From Nocardioides marmoribigeumensis (lineage in GTDB: Bacteria > Actinomycetota > Actinomycetes > Propionibacteriales > Nocardioidaceae), in contig NZ_JAVDYG010000001.1 in NCBI RefSeq assembly GCF_031458325.1, positions 1,178,001 through 1,242,000 on the forward strand: a stretch of DNA of 64,000 nt, written 5' to 3'. A program made the translations under genes and the position numbers. The notes under the pieces were generated by a model. That model saw only the letters and a program-made list of their open reading frames with translations, made no database searches and had not been told where the DNA came from. Of the stretch, positions 1-8,374 are shown piece by piece. How positions within the stretch are numbered: position 1 is the first letter of the stretch; each line of letters opens with the position of its first letter.

Positions 1-2
1 GC

Positions 3-1475
3 TGGGGCGAGGAGCCGCCGGGCGTCCTGCGCCAGGGCGGGCTGGGGGTCCGCGACGTGCGCACCCTCGCCGACCTGCTCCACGCCGACGAGCGCACCGC
101 CTCCCTGGTCGTCGAGGTCGCGGCCGCTGCCGGGCTCCTCGGCCGCGGACCGGCCGGGCGGGTCGAGGACGCGTGGCTGCCCACCGACGCCTCCGACCGC
201 TGGCGCCACCGCACCCTGGCGGAGCGGTGGGCCGACCTCGCCGACGCCTGGCTGCACACCCACCGGCTGCCCGGCCTCGTCGGCGGACGCGTGCAGGGCA
301 AGGCGGTCAACGCCCTCGCGCCCGACCTCGCGCCCCCGTGGGCGGCCGACACCCGTCGGGCGACGCTGCACGTGCTCGCCTCGCTCGGGCCCGGGCAGGT
401 GCTCTCCGGCGGCGACGGGCTGCCGTCGCTGGTCGCCCGCGTGCGCTGGCTGCGCCCCCGTCGCCCGACCGCGCGCGACGAGGCGGTCGCCTGGACCCTC
501 GAGGAGGCGGCCGTGCTGGGCGTCGTCGGCCTGGGCGGGCTGGCCTCGCACGGCCGCGCCCTGCTGGTCGAGGGCCCGGCCGCAGCGGCCTCCACGCTCG
601 CCCCGCTCATGCCCGCCCCGGTGGACCACGTGCTCCTCCAGGCCGACCTGACCGCCGTCGCCCCCGGGCCCCTCGAGCAGAAGCTCGCGCGCGACCTCGC
701 GACCGTGGCCCACGTCGAGTCCCGTGGCGGGGCCACGGTCTACCGCTTCACCGAGGCCTCGGTGCGGCACGCCTTCGACGTCGGCTGGTCCGCCCACGAG
801 GTCCACGAGGTGATCGGGCGGGCGGCGCGCACCGACGTGCCCCAGCCGCTGCGCTACCTCGTCGACGACGTCGCCCGCACGCACGGCACGATCCGGCTCG
901 GCGTGGCCGAGTCGTTCGTGCGCAGCGACGACGAGGCCTCCCTCGCCGCCCTCGCGGCCTCACCCGGTCTGGGCCTGCGTCGCATCGCCCCGACGGTCCT
1001 GGTGAGCACGCTCCCCGCCGACGAGCTGCTGCCGCTGCTGCGCGAGGCCGGGGTGTCCCCGGTCATCGAGTCGGCCACCGGCGTCGTCCAGGTCGCTCCC
1101 CGCGAGGCCCACCGCGCCCGCACCGGCCTGGTCGACCCCCGCTCCCCCGCGCTCGCGGCCCGGGCGGTCTCGCGGGCGACCGCCACCGCCGCCGCGATCC
1201 GCGCCGGCGACCGCGCGGCCGCCGTACGCCCTCCGTCACGGGCCGACCGCCAGACCCCCGCCTCCGCGCTGGCGCTGCTCCGCGAGGCCGCCGAGCAGCA
1301 GGCGACCGTGGTCATCGGCTACGTCGACGACGACGGCACGATCCATGACCGCGTGGTCGACCCGATCGCCGCCGACGGGGGCCGCCTGCGGGCCTACGAC
1401 CACCGCAGCGACCGCACCCGCGCCTTCGCCGTCCACCGGATCAAGTCCGTCCGCGACGTCACCGAGCACGGCTGA
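3..1475 (+). CDS. Helicase-associated protein with C-terminal WYL-like domain (Helicase_C_3 family), 5' end cut by window
   Basis: The frame is open to the left edge, so the GTG at 57 is not the start; the in-frame residues before it (VLRQGGLGVRDVR) match the conserved N-terminal part of this family. About 490 residues are visible. The protein is rich in Leu/Ala/Arg helices, and the last 60 residues (IGYVDDDGTIHDRVVDPI, then an RAFAVHRIKSV-type end) form a WYL-like SH3 fold. Family knowledge: in actinobacteria this gene usually sits beside an XPB/Rad25 helicase (Rv0862c-Rv0861c in M. tuberculosis) and probably acts with it in DNA repair. Here the helicase is 8 kb downstream on the same strand. 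No catalytic residues are recognisable. Family call is firm; function is inferred from the partner. Confidence 0.85.
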   Translation, partial: WGEEPPGVLRQGGLGVRDVRTLADLLHADERTASLVVEVAAAAGLLGRGPAGRVEDAWLPTDASDRWRHRTLAERWADLADAWLHTHRLPGLVGGRVQGKAVNALAPDLAPPWAADTRRATLHVLASLGPGQVLSGGDGLPSLVARVRWLRPRRPTARDEAVAWTLEEAAVLGVVGLGGLASHGRALLVEGPAAAASTLAPLMPAPVDHVLLQADLTAVAPGPLEQKLARDLATVAHVESRGGATVYRFTEASVRHAFDVGWSAHEVHEVIGRAARTDVPQPLRYLVDDVARTHGTIRLGVAESFVRSDDEASLAALAASPGLGLRRIAPTVLVSTLPADELLPLLREAGVSPVIESATGVVQVAPREAHRARTGLVDPRSPALAARAVSRATATAAAIRAGDRAAAVRPPSRADRQTPASALALLREAAEQQATVVIGYVDDDGTIHDRVVDPIAADGGRLRAYDHRSDRTRAFAVHRIKSVRDVTEHG

Positions 1476-1588
1476 CCCGGCCTCTCGAACCGGCACGACG
1501 CCGGGCCCCGGCCGCTCTCCGGCGTGGCCGCGCCCCGCGTCCCCACGTCGTGCCGGTCGGCACGGCCGCCCGCCGGGCAGCTCGGCCG

Positions 1589-1594
1589 TACCGT
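1589..1594 (+). promoter_or_regulatory. -10 box of leaderless-type promoter for the DinB-like gene
   Basis: TACCGT lies 7 nt before the ATG at 1602 and there is no Shine-Dalgarno, so the transcript probably begins at or next to the start codon. This supports 1602 over upstream in-frame starts. Confidence 0.5.
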
Positions 1595-1601
1595 TGCGCC
1601 C

Positions 1602-2141
1602 ATGACCGACCCAGTGACCCCCGAGCCCGACACCAAGGACTGGACCCACGTCCTCCAGCACGGCTGCGCGGAGTGCGGCTTCGACCCGGCTCACGAGGTG
1701 GGGGCGACCGGCAGGTGGATCCGCTCGGCGCTCCCCCGCTGGGACGCCGTGCTCCAGCGGCCGGACGCCACGACCAGGCCGGCACCCGAGGTCTGGTCAC
1801 CGACGGAGTACGCCGCCCACGTCGTCGACGTGTTCCTGCTGTTCCGCGCCCGGCTCGAGCTGATGGTCGCCGACGACGCCCCGGCCGACGGGGCGCGCTT
1901 CGACGACTGGGACCAGGACGCGACCGCCCTGGCCCGGCGCTACTGGGAGAGGGACCCCGCCGAGGTCGCCCACGAGCTGACCGTCGCGGGCACGGCCCTG
2001 GCCGACGCCTTCGACGCGGTGCCCGAGGACCGCTGGGACCGGGTCGGGCTGCGCAGCAACGGCTCGGTGTTCACCACCGCGACGTTCGCGGCCTACCTGC
2101 GCCACGACGTCGAGCACCACCTGTGGGACGTGGCGGGCTGA
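1602..2141 (+). CDS. DinB-like / maleylpyruvate isomerase-type metal-binding protein
   Basis: 179 residues. The core has the four-helix DinB/YfiT pattern: a helix with WSPTEYAAHVVDVF (first metal-ligand His), and a C-terminal RHDVEHHLWDV motif supplying the second and third histidines. These proteins bind a divalent metal and many actinobacterial members act as thiol (mycothiol/bacillithiol)-dependent transferases; the substrate here is unknown. The N-terminus has one CAECG pair before the helical core. The start at 1602 is chosen because a -10 box sits 7 nt upstream; in-frame starts from 1524 would run into that promoter. It ends 9 bp before the convergent oxidase gene. Fold assignment is fairly sure, reaction is not. 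Confidence 0.75.
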   Translation: MTDPVTPEPDTKDWTHVLQHGCAECGFDPAHEVGATGRWIRSALPRWDAVLQRPDATTRPAPEVWSPTEYAAHVVDVFLLFRARLELMVADDAPADGARFDDWDQDATALARRYWERDPAEVAHELTVAGTALADAFDAVPEDRWDRVGLRSNGSVFTTATFAAYLRHDVEHHLWDVAG

Positions 2142-2150
2142 GGGCGCGGG

Positions 2151-3575
2151 TCAGGAGTCGAACCCCAGCCCCAGGCGGTCCAGCGACCGCAGCCACAGGT
2201 TGCGGCGGCCGCGGCGGTGGTCGGCGCGGTCCAGCGCCCAGCGCGTCGCCTGGATGCCGGCCGAGGCCAGCGGCTCCGGGGGGAACGGGACGGGCAGCCG
2301 CCGCACCATCTCCAGCGACGTCCGCTCGGTCTCCTCGCCGTCCAGCAGGTCGAGCATCACGTCGGCGGCGAAGCGGGTCGCCCCGACCCCGAGCCCGGTG
2401 AAGCCGGCCGCGTGCGCCACCCGGCCGCGCAGCGCCAGCGCGTAGAACGCGCAGAACCTCGTCGAGGTGTCGATCGCCCCGGCCCAGCGGTGCGTGACCC
2501 GGATGCCCTCGAGCTGCGGGAAGGTCGTGAGCAGGTGCGAGACCAGCTTGCGGTGCGACTCGGGCCGGTGCTCGTGCTCGGCGCGCACCCGCTTGCCGAA
2601 GCGGTAGACCGCGTCGTAGCCGCCGAACAGGATCCGGTCGTCGGCGCTGAGCCGGTAGTAGTGGAAGTGGTTGGCCAGGTCGTCGAGACCCTGCCGGTTG
2701 CGCCACCCGATCGCGTCCTTCTGGGCCGCCGACAGCGGCTCGGTCATCACCGCGTAGTCGTAGACCGGGATCGTGAACGCGCGGTGGCGCCGCAGCAGCG
2801 CCGGGAACACGTTGGTGCCCAGCGCGACCCGGTCGGCGCGCACGGTGCCGCCGTCGGTCACCACCGAGACCTGCCCCGAGGGACCGGCGTCGAGCCCCGT
2901 CACGGGCGAGTCCTCGAGCACCTCCACCCCGAGGTCCTCCGCGACCCGCGCGAGCTCGCGGACCATCTTCACCGGGTGCAGCAGCGCGGTGTCGTCGGCC
3001 TGGTGGCCCGCGAGGTACGTCGGCGACGCCACCTCCCGACGTACCTCGTCCTGGCTGAGCAGGCGGCCGTGGCCGGACGCGGCCATCTCCTCGAGCCAGG
3101 CCACCTGGTGCGGCTCGACGGCGACGCTGAGCTCGCCGGTGCGCTCGAGGTCGACGTCCATGCCGTGACGGGCGACGGTCTTCTCGATGCCGGCGAGGTT
3201 CTCCTGGCCGAGCCGCTCGAGCACGTCGTACTCCGAGGGCCAGCGCTGCCGGCCGTTGTCCTCGCCGTGGGTCAGGGAGTCGGAGCAGAAGCCGCCGTTG
3301 CGGCCGGACGCCGCCCACCCGAGCCGGCGCGCCTCGAGCAGCACCACCCGCCGGCCCGGGTCGCGCTCCTTGGCCCGGACCGCGGTCCAGAGACCGGTGT
3401 AGCCGCCGCCCACGACGGCGAGGTCGGCGTGGTGGTCCCCGGTCAGGCGAGGCCGCCGGTCGACGGAGACGTCGGTCTGCCAGAAGCACGCGTCCTCGAC
3501 CCCGGCGAGCGCGGCGTCGACCGCCTCCGGCCGCGGCGCGAGCCGCTCGAAGACGGTCGGCTCAGCCCTCGACAT
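2151..3575 (-). CDS. FAD-dependent amine/amino-acid oxidase (DAO family, PuuB-like)
   Basis: 474 residues. After a short N-terminal segment (CFWQTDV) comes the Rossmann FAD motif ADLAVVGGGYTGLWTA with the ribose-binding acidic end VVLLEA about 25 residues on, then AASGRNGGFC, typical of gamma-glutamylputrescine oxidase-like members. The C-terminal THRWAGAIDTSTRFCAFY and GFTGLGVGATRFAADVMLD segments match the second FAD-contacting region. The enzyme should oxidise a C-N bond to an aldehyde or keto product with H2O2. It is the last gene of a three-gene operon with an aminotransferase (14-nt overlap, 3562-3575) and a semialdehyde dehydrogenase, which suggests amine or omega-amino-acid catabolism. 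Exact substrate cannot be read from sequence. Confidence 0.85.
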   Translation of the reverse strand: MSRAEPTVFERLAPRPEAVDAALAGVEDACFWQTDVSVDRRPRLTGDHHADLAVVGGGYTGLWTAVRAKERDPGRRVVLLEARRLGWAASGRNGGFCSDSLTHGEDNGRQRWPSEYDVLERLGQENLAGIEKTVARHGMDVDLERTGELSVAVEPHQVAWLEEMAASGHGRLLSQDEVRREVASPTYLAGHQADDTALLHPVKMVRELARVAEDLGVEVLEDSPVTGLDAGPSGQVSVVTDGGTVRADRVALGTNVFPALLRRHRAFTIPVYDYAVMTEPLSAAQKDAIGWRNRQGLDDLANHFHYYRLSADDRILFGGYDAVYRFGKRVRAEHEHRPESHRKLVSHLLTTFPQLEGIRVTHRWAGAIDTSTRFCAFYALALRGRVAHAAGFTGLGVGATRFAADVMLDLLDGEETERTSLEMVRRLPVPFPPEPLASAGIQATRWALDRADHRRGRRNLWLRSLDRLGLGFDS

Positions 3576-4884
3576 GGGCGTCGCCCACGCTCAGGGCGGC
3601 GTCGAGGATCGCGAGCCCCTCGCGGGCCTCGTCGTCGGTGATCGTGCACGGCGGCACGACGTGGATCCGGTTGAAGTTGGCGAACGGCAGCAGCCCGCCC
3701 TTCTTGCACGCGGCGACCACCTCGTTCATCGCCGGGCTCGAGCCGCCGTACGGCGCCAGCGGGGCCTTGGTCTCCCGGTCGCTGACCAGCTCGACGGCCC
3801 AGAAGACGCCGAGGCCGCGGACGTCGCCGACGCACGCGTGGCGCTCCTTCAGCTCGGCGAGCCCGGGGCCGATCACCTCGCGACCGACGCGGGCGGCGTT
3901 GTCCACGATGCGCTCGTCGCGCATGGTCTCGATCGTGGCGACGGCGGCGGCGCAGGCCAGGGGGTGCCCCGAGTAGGTCAGGCCGCCGGGGTAGACCCGC
4001 TGGGCGAACGTGTCGTAGATCCGCTCGCCCACGATGACGCCACCGAGCGGGACGTAGCCGGAGTTGACGCCCTTGGCGAAGGTCACCAGGTCGGGCGTGA
4101 CGTCGTGCGCGTCGAGCGCGAGCCACGAGCCGGTGCGACCGAAGCCGGCCATCACCTCGTCGAGGACCATCACGATGCCGTGCTCGTCGCAGAGCTCGCG
4201 AACCCCGGCGAGGTAGCCCGGTGGCGGCGGCATGATGCCCGCCGTGCCAGGAATTGTCTCCAGGACAATTGCTGCGACGGTCTGCGGACCCTCGAGCTCG
4301 ACGGTGCGACGCAGGTGGCGCAGCGCGCGCTCGCACTCCTCCTCCTCGGTCGTGGCGTCGAACTCGGAGCGGTAGAGGAACGGTCCGAAGAAGTGGACCG
4401 TGCCGGCGGAGCCGTAGTCGCTGGCCCAGCGCCGCGGGTCACCGGTGACGTTGACCGCCACGTTGGTGCCGCCGTGGTAGCTGCGGTAGCGCGAGAGCAC
4501 CTTGATGCGACCGGTGTGCAGCCGCGCCATGCGCACCGCGTGCTCGACGGCCTCCGCGCCGCCGTTGGTGAAGAAGACGCGCTCCAGGCCCTCCGGCGCG
4601 AGGCCGGCGATCAGGTGGGCGGCCTCGCTGCGGGCGTCGTTGGCGTGCTGCGGCGCGATCGTGCACAGCTTCGCGGCCTGGGCCTGGATCGCCTTGACCA
4701 CGCGCGGGTGCTGGTGCCCGATGTTGGTGAACACCAGCTGCGAGGAGAAGTCGAGGTAGCCGTGGCCCTGGTCGTCCCAGACCCGGGTGCCCTCGGCCCG
4801 CTCGACCACCATCGGGTCGAGCGTCGCCTGGGCGGACCAGGAGTGGAAGACGTGGGCCCGGTCGAGGTCGTACGTGCGGCTCAT
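3562..4884 (-). CDS. Class III (omega) aminotransferase
   Basis: 440 residues, the full length of the family. Features in order: DFSSQLVFTNIGHQHPRV near the N-terminus, FFTNGGAEAVEHAVRMAR (cofactor phosphate binding), YRSYHGG, the VMVLDEVMAGFGRTG motif with the PLP-contacting Asp, and the Schiff-base lysine in TFAKGVNSGYVPLGG. It is a PLP enzyme moving an omega-amino group (beta-alanine, GABA, taurine or a polyamine product) to a keto acid. Start is the ATG at 4884, with a GGGGG stretch just upstream. The dehydrogenase gene ends 8 nt before it and the oxidase overlaps its end, so the three are probably cotranscribed. An unusual AT-rich palindrome lies inside the gene at 4252-4270. Substrate is inferred only from neighbours. 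Confidence 0.88.
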   Translation of the reverse strand: MSRTYDLDRAHVFHSWSAQATLDPMVVERAEGTRVWDDQGHGYLDFSSQLVFTNIGHQHPRVVKAIQAQAAKLCTIAPQHANDARSEAAHLIAGLAPEGLERVFFTNGGAEAVEHAVRMARLHTGRIKVLSRYRSYHGGTNVAVNVTGDPRRWASDYGSAGTVHFFGPFLYRSEFDATTEEEECERALRHLRRTVELEGPQTVAAIVLETIPGTAGIMPPPPGYLAGVRELCDEHGIVMVLDEVMAGFGRTGSWLALDAHDVTPDLVTFAKGVNSGYVPLGGVIVGERIYDTFAQRVYPGGLTYSGHPLACAAAVATIETMRDERIVDNAARVGREVIGPGLAELKERHACVGDVRGLGVFWAVELVSDRETKAPLAPYGGSSPAMNEVVAACKKGGLLPFANFNRIHVVPPCTITDDEAREGLAILDAALSVGDAHVEG

Positions 4885-4892
4885 GTGTCCCC

Positions 4893-6395
4893 CTACTTGT
4901 TCTGCGGGAAGGCGAGCTCGAGCCCGCCGGTGGGCTTGACGGCGGGGTCGTCCCAGCGCGAGGTGACCACCTTGCCGCGGGTGAAGAAGTGGACCCCCTC
5001 GGTGCCGTGGGCGTGGGTGTCCCCGAACAGCGAGGACTTCCAGCCGCCGAAGGAGTAGTAGGCCATCGGCACGGGGATCGGCACGTTGATGCCGATCATG
5101 CCGACCTCCACGTCGACCTCGAACTTGCGCGCCGCGCCGCCGGAGGAGGTGAACAGCGCCACCCCGTTGCCGTAGGGGTTGGCGTTGACCAGCGCGACCG
5201 CCTCGTCGTAGGTCTCCACGCGGACGACGGAGAGGACCGGGCCGAAGATCTCCTCGGTGTAGATCGACATCTCGGGCCTCACCTGGTCGAACAGCGTCGG
5301 CCCCAGCCAGAAGCCGTCGCCGGAGGCGTCGGCCCGGACCTCCCGGCCGTCCACGACGACCTTGGCGCCGGCGGCCTCGCCCTCCTCGACGTACGCCGCC
5401 ACCTTGTCGCGGTGGGCCCTGGTCACCAGCGGCCCCATGTCGGTGCCCCGCGTGCCGTCACCGGTGCGCAGGCCGCGGGTGCGGTCGGCGATCTTGGCGA
5501 CCAGGTCGTCGGCGACCGGCCCGACCGCGACGAGGACGGAGATGGCCATGCAGCGCTCGCCGGCCGACCCGAACCCGGCGCTGACCGCCTGGTCGGCGGC
5601 GAGGTCGAGGTCGGCGTCGGGCAGGACGACCATGTGGTTCTTGGCCCCGCCGAGGGCCTGCACGCGCTTGCCGCGGGCGGTCGCCGTCTCGTAGACATAG
5701 CGGGCGATCGGGGTCGAGCCGACGAAGCTGACCGCCTTGACGTCGGGGCTCTCCAGGAGCGCGTCGACCGCCTCCTTGTCGCCCTGCAGCACGTTGAAGA
5801 CGCCGTCGGGCAGCCCGGCCTCGCGCCACAGCTCGGCCATCCAGATCGAGGCCGAGGGGTCCTTCTCGCTGGGCTTGAGTACGACGGTGTTGCCGGCCGC
5901 GATCGCGATCGGGAAGAACCACATCGGCACCATGGCCGGGAAGTTGAACGGGCTGATCACGCCCACCACGCCGAGCGGCTGCCGCTTGGAGTGCACGTCG
6001 ACGCCGGTCGAGACCTGCTCGGAGTAGCCGCCCTTGAGCAGGTGCGGGATGCCGCAGGCGAACTCGACGACCTCGAGGCCGCGCGAGACCTCACCGGTGG
6101 CGTCGGCCAGCACCTTGCCGTGCTCGGAGGTGATGATCGCGGCCAGCTCCTCGCGGCGCGCGGCGAGGAGCTCGCGGAACCGGAAGACGACCTGCGTGCG
6201 CGCGGTGACCGACGTGGCCGCCCAGCCGGGCGCGGCGGCGCGCGCCGAGGCGATCACCTGCTCGGCGTCCTCCCGCGAGGCGAACGCCACGTGCCGGGTG
6301 ACCTCGCCGGTGGCCGGGTTGGTGACCTCCCCGGAGCGGGTCGAGGAGCCGGTGAAGGTGGTGTTGTCGCGCCAGTGCGGGATCACGTCGTGCAT
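4893..6395 (-). CDS. mmsA: CoA-acylating methylmalonate-semialdehyde dehydrogenase
   Basis: 500 residues. Aldehyde dehydrogenase fold with the MMSDH signatures ISPFNFPAMVPMWFFPIAIA, the SFVGSTPIARYVYETA nucleotide loop, QALGGAKNHMVVLPDAD and catalytic Cys in GSAGERCMAISV; the C-terminal part has NPYGNGVALFTSSGG and IGINVPIPVPMAYYSFGGWK. The enzyme converts (methyl)malonate semialdehyde to acetyl- or propionyl-CoA, CO2 and NADH. The ATG at 6395 begins a protein colinear with the family (PHWRDNTTF start); the frame stays open upstream to 6812 but that stretch runs through the SulP remnant. As first gene of the operon it would take the semialdehyde made by the aminotransferase or oxidase downstream, e.g. 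from beta-alanine or valine/thymine breakdown. Confidence 0.9.
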   Translation of the reverse strand: MHDVIPHWRDNTTFTGSSTRSGEVTNPATGEVTRHVAFASREDAEQVIASARAAAPGWAATSVTARTQVVFRFRELLAARREELAAIITSEHGKVLADATGEVSRGLEVVEFACGIPHLLKGGYSEQVSTGVDVHSKRQPLGVVGVISPFNFPAMVPMWFFPIAIAAGNTVVLKPSEKDPSASIWMAELWREAGLPDGVFNVLQGDKEAVDALLESPDVKAVSFVGSTPIARYVYETATARGKRVQALGGAKNHMVVLPDADLDLAADQAVSAGFGSAGERCMAISVLVAVGPVADDLVAKIADRTRGLRTGDGTRGTDMGPLVTRAHRDKVAAYVEEGEAAGAKVVVDGREVRADASGDGFWLGPTLFDQVRPEMSIYTEEIFGPVLSVVRVETYDEAVALVNANPYGNGVALFTSSGGAARKFEVDVEVGMIGINVPIPVPMAYYSFGGWKSSLFGDTHAHGTEGVHFFTRGKVVTSRWDDPAVKPTGGLELAFPQNK

Positions 6396-6477
6396 GGGCA
6401 CAGCCTGCCCCGGATCCGTCGCAGAATCCAGCCCGCCCCATGGATTCCGCGGCCGGATCGCCCTCCGACCGTCGGGA

Positions 6478-7253
6478 TCATCCCTGAGCGCGGCTCCAGG
6501 CCTCGAAAGCGGCGACGGCGGTGGGGAGCGTCGGGAAGATCCGGTCCTCCCCCACCCGGTCGAGGAACCCGGTGGCGACCAGCTCCTCGCGCAGGTCCTG
6601 CTTGAGCCGCGCGAGGGCGACGACCACCCCGTCCTCGACCAGCTCCTGGCGCAGCGCCTCCAGGGCGTCGGCCGCGGTGACGTCGATCTCGATGTCGGCC
6701 TCGGTGTTGAGCACGAACCAGCGCACCGGGTCGGCCTGCTCCCGGACCGACCGCAGCGCGCGGTCGCGGAAGTCCTCGGCGTTGGCGAAGAACAGCGGGG
6801 AGTCGCCTGCAAGCCCCTCGTGGGCGAGCGGGGTCCAGGCCACCAGGGCGGTCGCGACCAGCATGCCGGCCAGGGCCGACGAGCATCGCGCTCGCCAGCC
6901 CGAGAGCGAGCACGAGCGTCGGCACGTGCACCTCACCGGCCTGCGCGAGCAGGCTGCGGGTCTCGGGGAGGAAGCCGTCGTCCTCGATCTCCAGCCCGGT
7001 CAGCTTGGCGTAGTGACTCGAGATCATCACCACCGCGGTCCCGGCCATGTAGCCGACCATCACCGGCCGGCTCAGCAGGTCCGAGAGCCCGGGCCAGCGC
7101 CCACAGCCCGGACACCGGGCTCAGACCCGCCACCTCGGCGTACGCCATCACCTGCGGGACGGCGTACGCCGCCACCGTCACGCCGGCGAGCAGGTCGCCG
7201 CGCAGCCAGGACCGCTGGTAGCCCGGGGGCCAGCCGAGCACGAGGCGTGCCAT
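6478..7253 (-). pseudogene. Decayed SulP-family sulfate/anion permease
   Basis: Three pieces of one SulP transporter lie in three different frames. The N-terminus (7253 to about 7095) has RGDLLAGVTVAAYAVPQVMA and GLSPVSGLWA. A middle piece (about 7085 to 6880) has LLSRPVMVGYMAGTA and KLTGLEIEDDGF. The C-terminal piece (about 6880 to 6478) has a last transmembrane stretch, then SPLFFANAEDFRDRAL and a STAS domain ending at 6478. The total is 776 bp against about 1.6 kb for an intact gene, so at least two internal deletions (near 7090 and 6880) removed most membrane helices as well as the frame. A single sequencing error cannot explain this. It starts 3 bp after the exchanger gene and probably formed a unit with it. 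Confidence 0.8.
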
Positions 7254-7256
7254 GGC

Positions 7257-8351
7257 TCAGGGTACGAAGGCCAGGAAGAGGAACGCTCCGAAGACGCTCA
7301 GGTGGATGGCCCCCTGCAGGACGGTCACCCGGCCGCGCTGGACCGTCATGCCGGAGACGAACACCGCGAGGATCAGCAGCACGATCTCGGGGGCGGTGAG
7401 CCCCAGCTCGAGCGGGATGTCGAGGATCAACGAGGCGACGGCGATGGTCGGGATGGTCAGGCCGATGCTCGCCAGGCCCGAGCCCAGCGCCAGGTTCATG
7501 CTGGTCTGGAGCCGGTTGGCCGCGGCGGCCCGCACCGCCGCCAGGGTCTCGGGGGCCAGGACCAGGACCGCGATGACGACGCCGACCGTCGAGGCGGGCG
7601 CGCCCACGGTCGAGACGATGTCCTTGAGCGTGGGCGAGAGCACCTTGGCCAGGCCCACCACTGAGACCAGGCAGGCCACGAGCAGGCCGAGGCTCGCCTG
7701 CGTGGTGCGCAACGACGGCTGGGCGTGCGCCGGGTCGTCGGCCCCGTCGTCCGGGTCCTCGGGTGCGTCGGGGACGAAGTAGGTGCGGTGCCGGGAGGTC
7801 TGGACGAAGACGAAGACGCCGTAGAGCGCGAGCGTGATCGCCGACATCACCAGCAGCTGCGCCGTGGTGTAGGCCCCGTCGTCGGCGCTGCGGGTGAACC
7901 GCGGCAGCACGAGCGTCAGCACCACCAGCACGGTGAGGGCGGACAGCGCCCCCGACGCCCCCGAGGCCTTGAAGTCCTGGGCGTGGTGCTTGAGGGTGCC
8001 CACGAGCAGGCAGGCGCCGACCACGCCGGCCAGGATCACCATCACCGCGGCGAACGCCGTGTCACGTGCCAGCGTCTCCGCCTCGTCCGGCGTGGTGAGC
8101 ATCAGCGTGAGGATCAGCGCGACCTCGATCACCGTGACGGCGATCGCGAGCGTCAGCGTGCCGAACGGCTCCCCCACCCGGGCGGCCACCATCTCCGCGT
8201 GGTGGACCGCGGCGATCACGGCGGCGACCAGGACGACCCCGACGAGCGCGGCCAGCCAGCTCGGCAGGTCGCGGCCCCACGTGGCACCGAGAGTGGCGAT
8301 CCCCAGCGCCGGCACGGCGAGGGACCAGGGTGGGTTCGTCGGGGAGGCCAC
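7257..8351 (-). CDS. Calcium/cation:proton antiporter (CaCA superfamily, ChaA-like)
   Basis: 364 residues with about eleven hydrophobic helices. Two homologous halves carry the alpha-repeat motifs: GEPFGTLTLAIAVTVIEVAL in the first half (acidic residue in the ion pathway) and VLAPETLAAVRAAAANRLQT with SMNLALGSGLASIGLTIP in the second. A hydrophilic, acidic loop (about residues 195-215, PEDPDDGADDP) separates them. Such proteins exchange cytosolic Ca2+ or Na+/K+ for protons. Start is a GTG at 8351 with a GGTGGGG stretch directly upstream. It lies between mscS-like and the SulP remnant in the same direction. Ion specificity is not decided by sequence. Confidence 0.85.
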   Translation of the reverse strand: MASPTNPPWSLAVPALGIATLGATWGRDLPSWLAALVGVVLVAAVIAAVHHAEMVAARVGEPFGTLTLAIAVTVIEVALILTLMLTTPDEAETLARDTAFAAVMVILAGVVGACLLVGTLKHHAQDFKASGASGALSALTVLVVLTLVLPRFTRSADDGAYTTAQLLVMSAITLALYGVFVFVQTSRHRTYFVPDAPEDPDDGADDPAHAQPSLRTTQASLGLLVACLVSVVGLAKVLSPTLKDIVSTVGAPASTVGVVIAVLVLAPETLAAVRAAAANRLQTSMNLALGSGLASIGLTIPTIAVASLILDIPLELGLTAPEIVLLILAVFVSGMTVQRGRVTVLQGAIHLSVFGAFLFLAFVP

Positions 8352-8374
8352 GTCCCCACCCTAGGGAACGGGGC

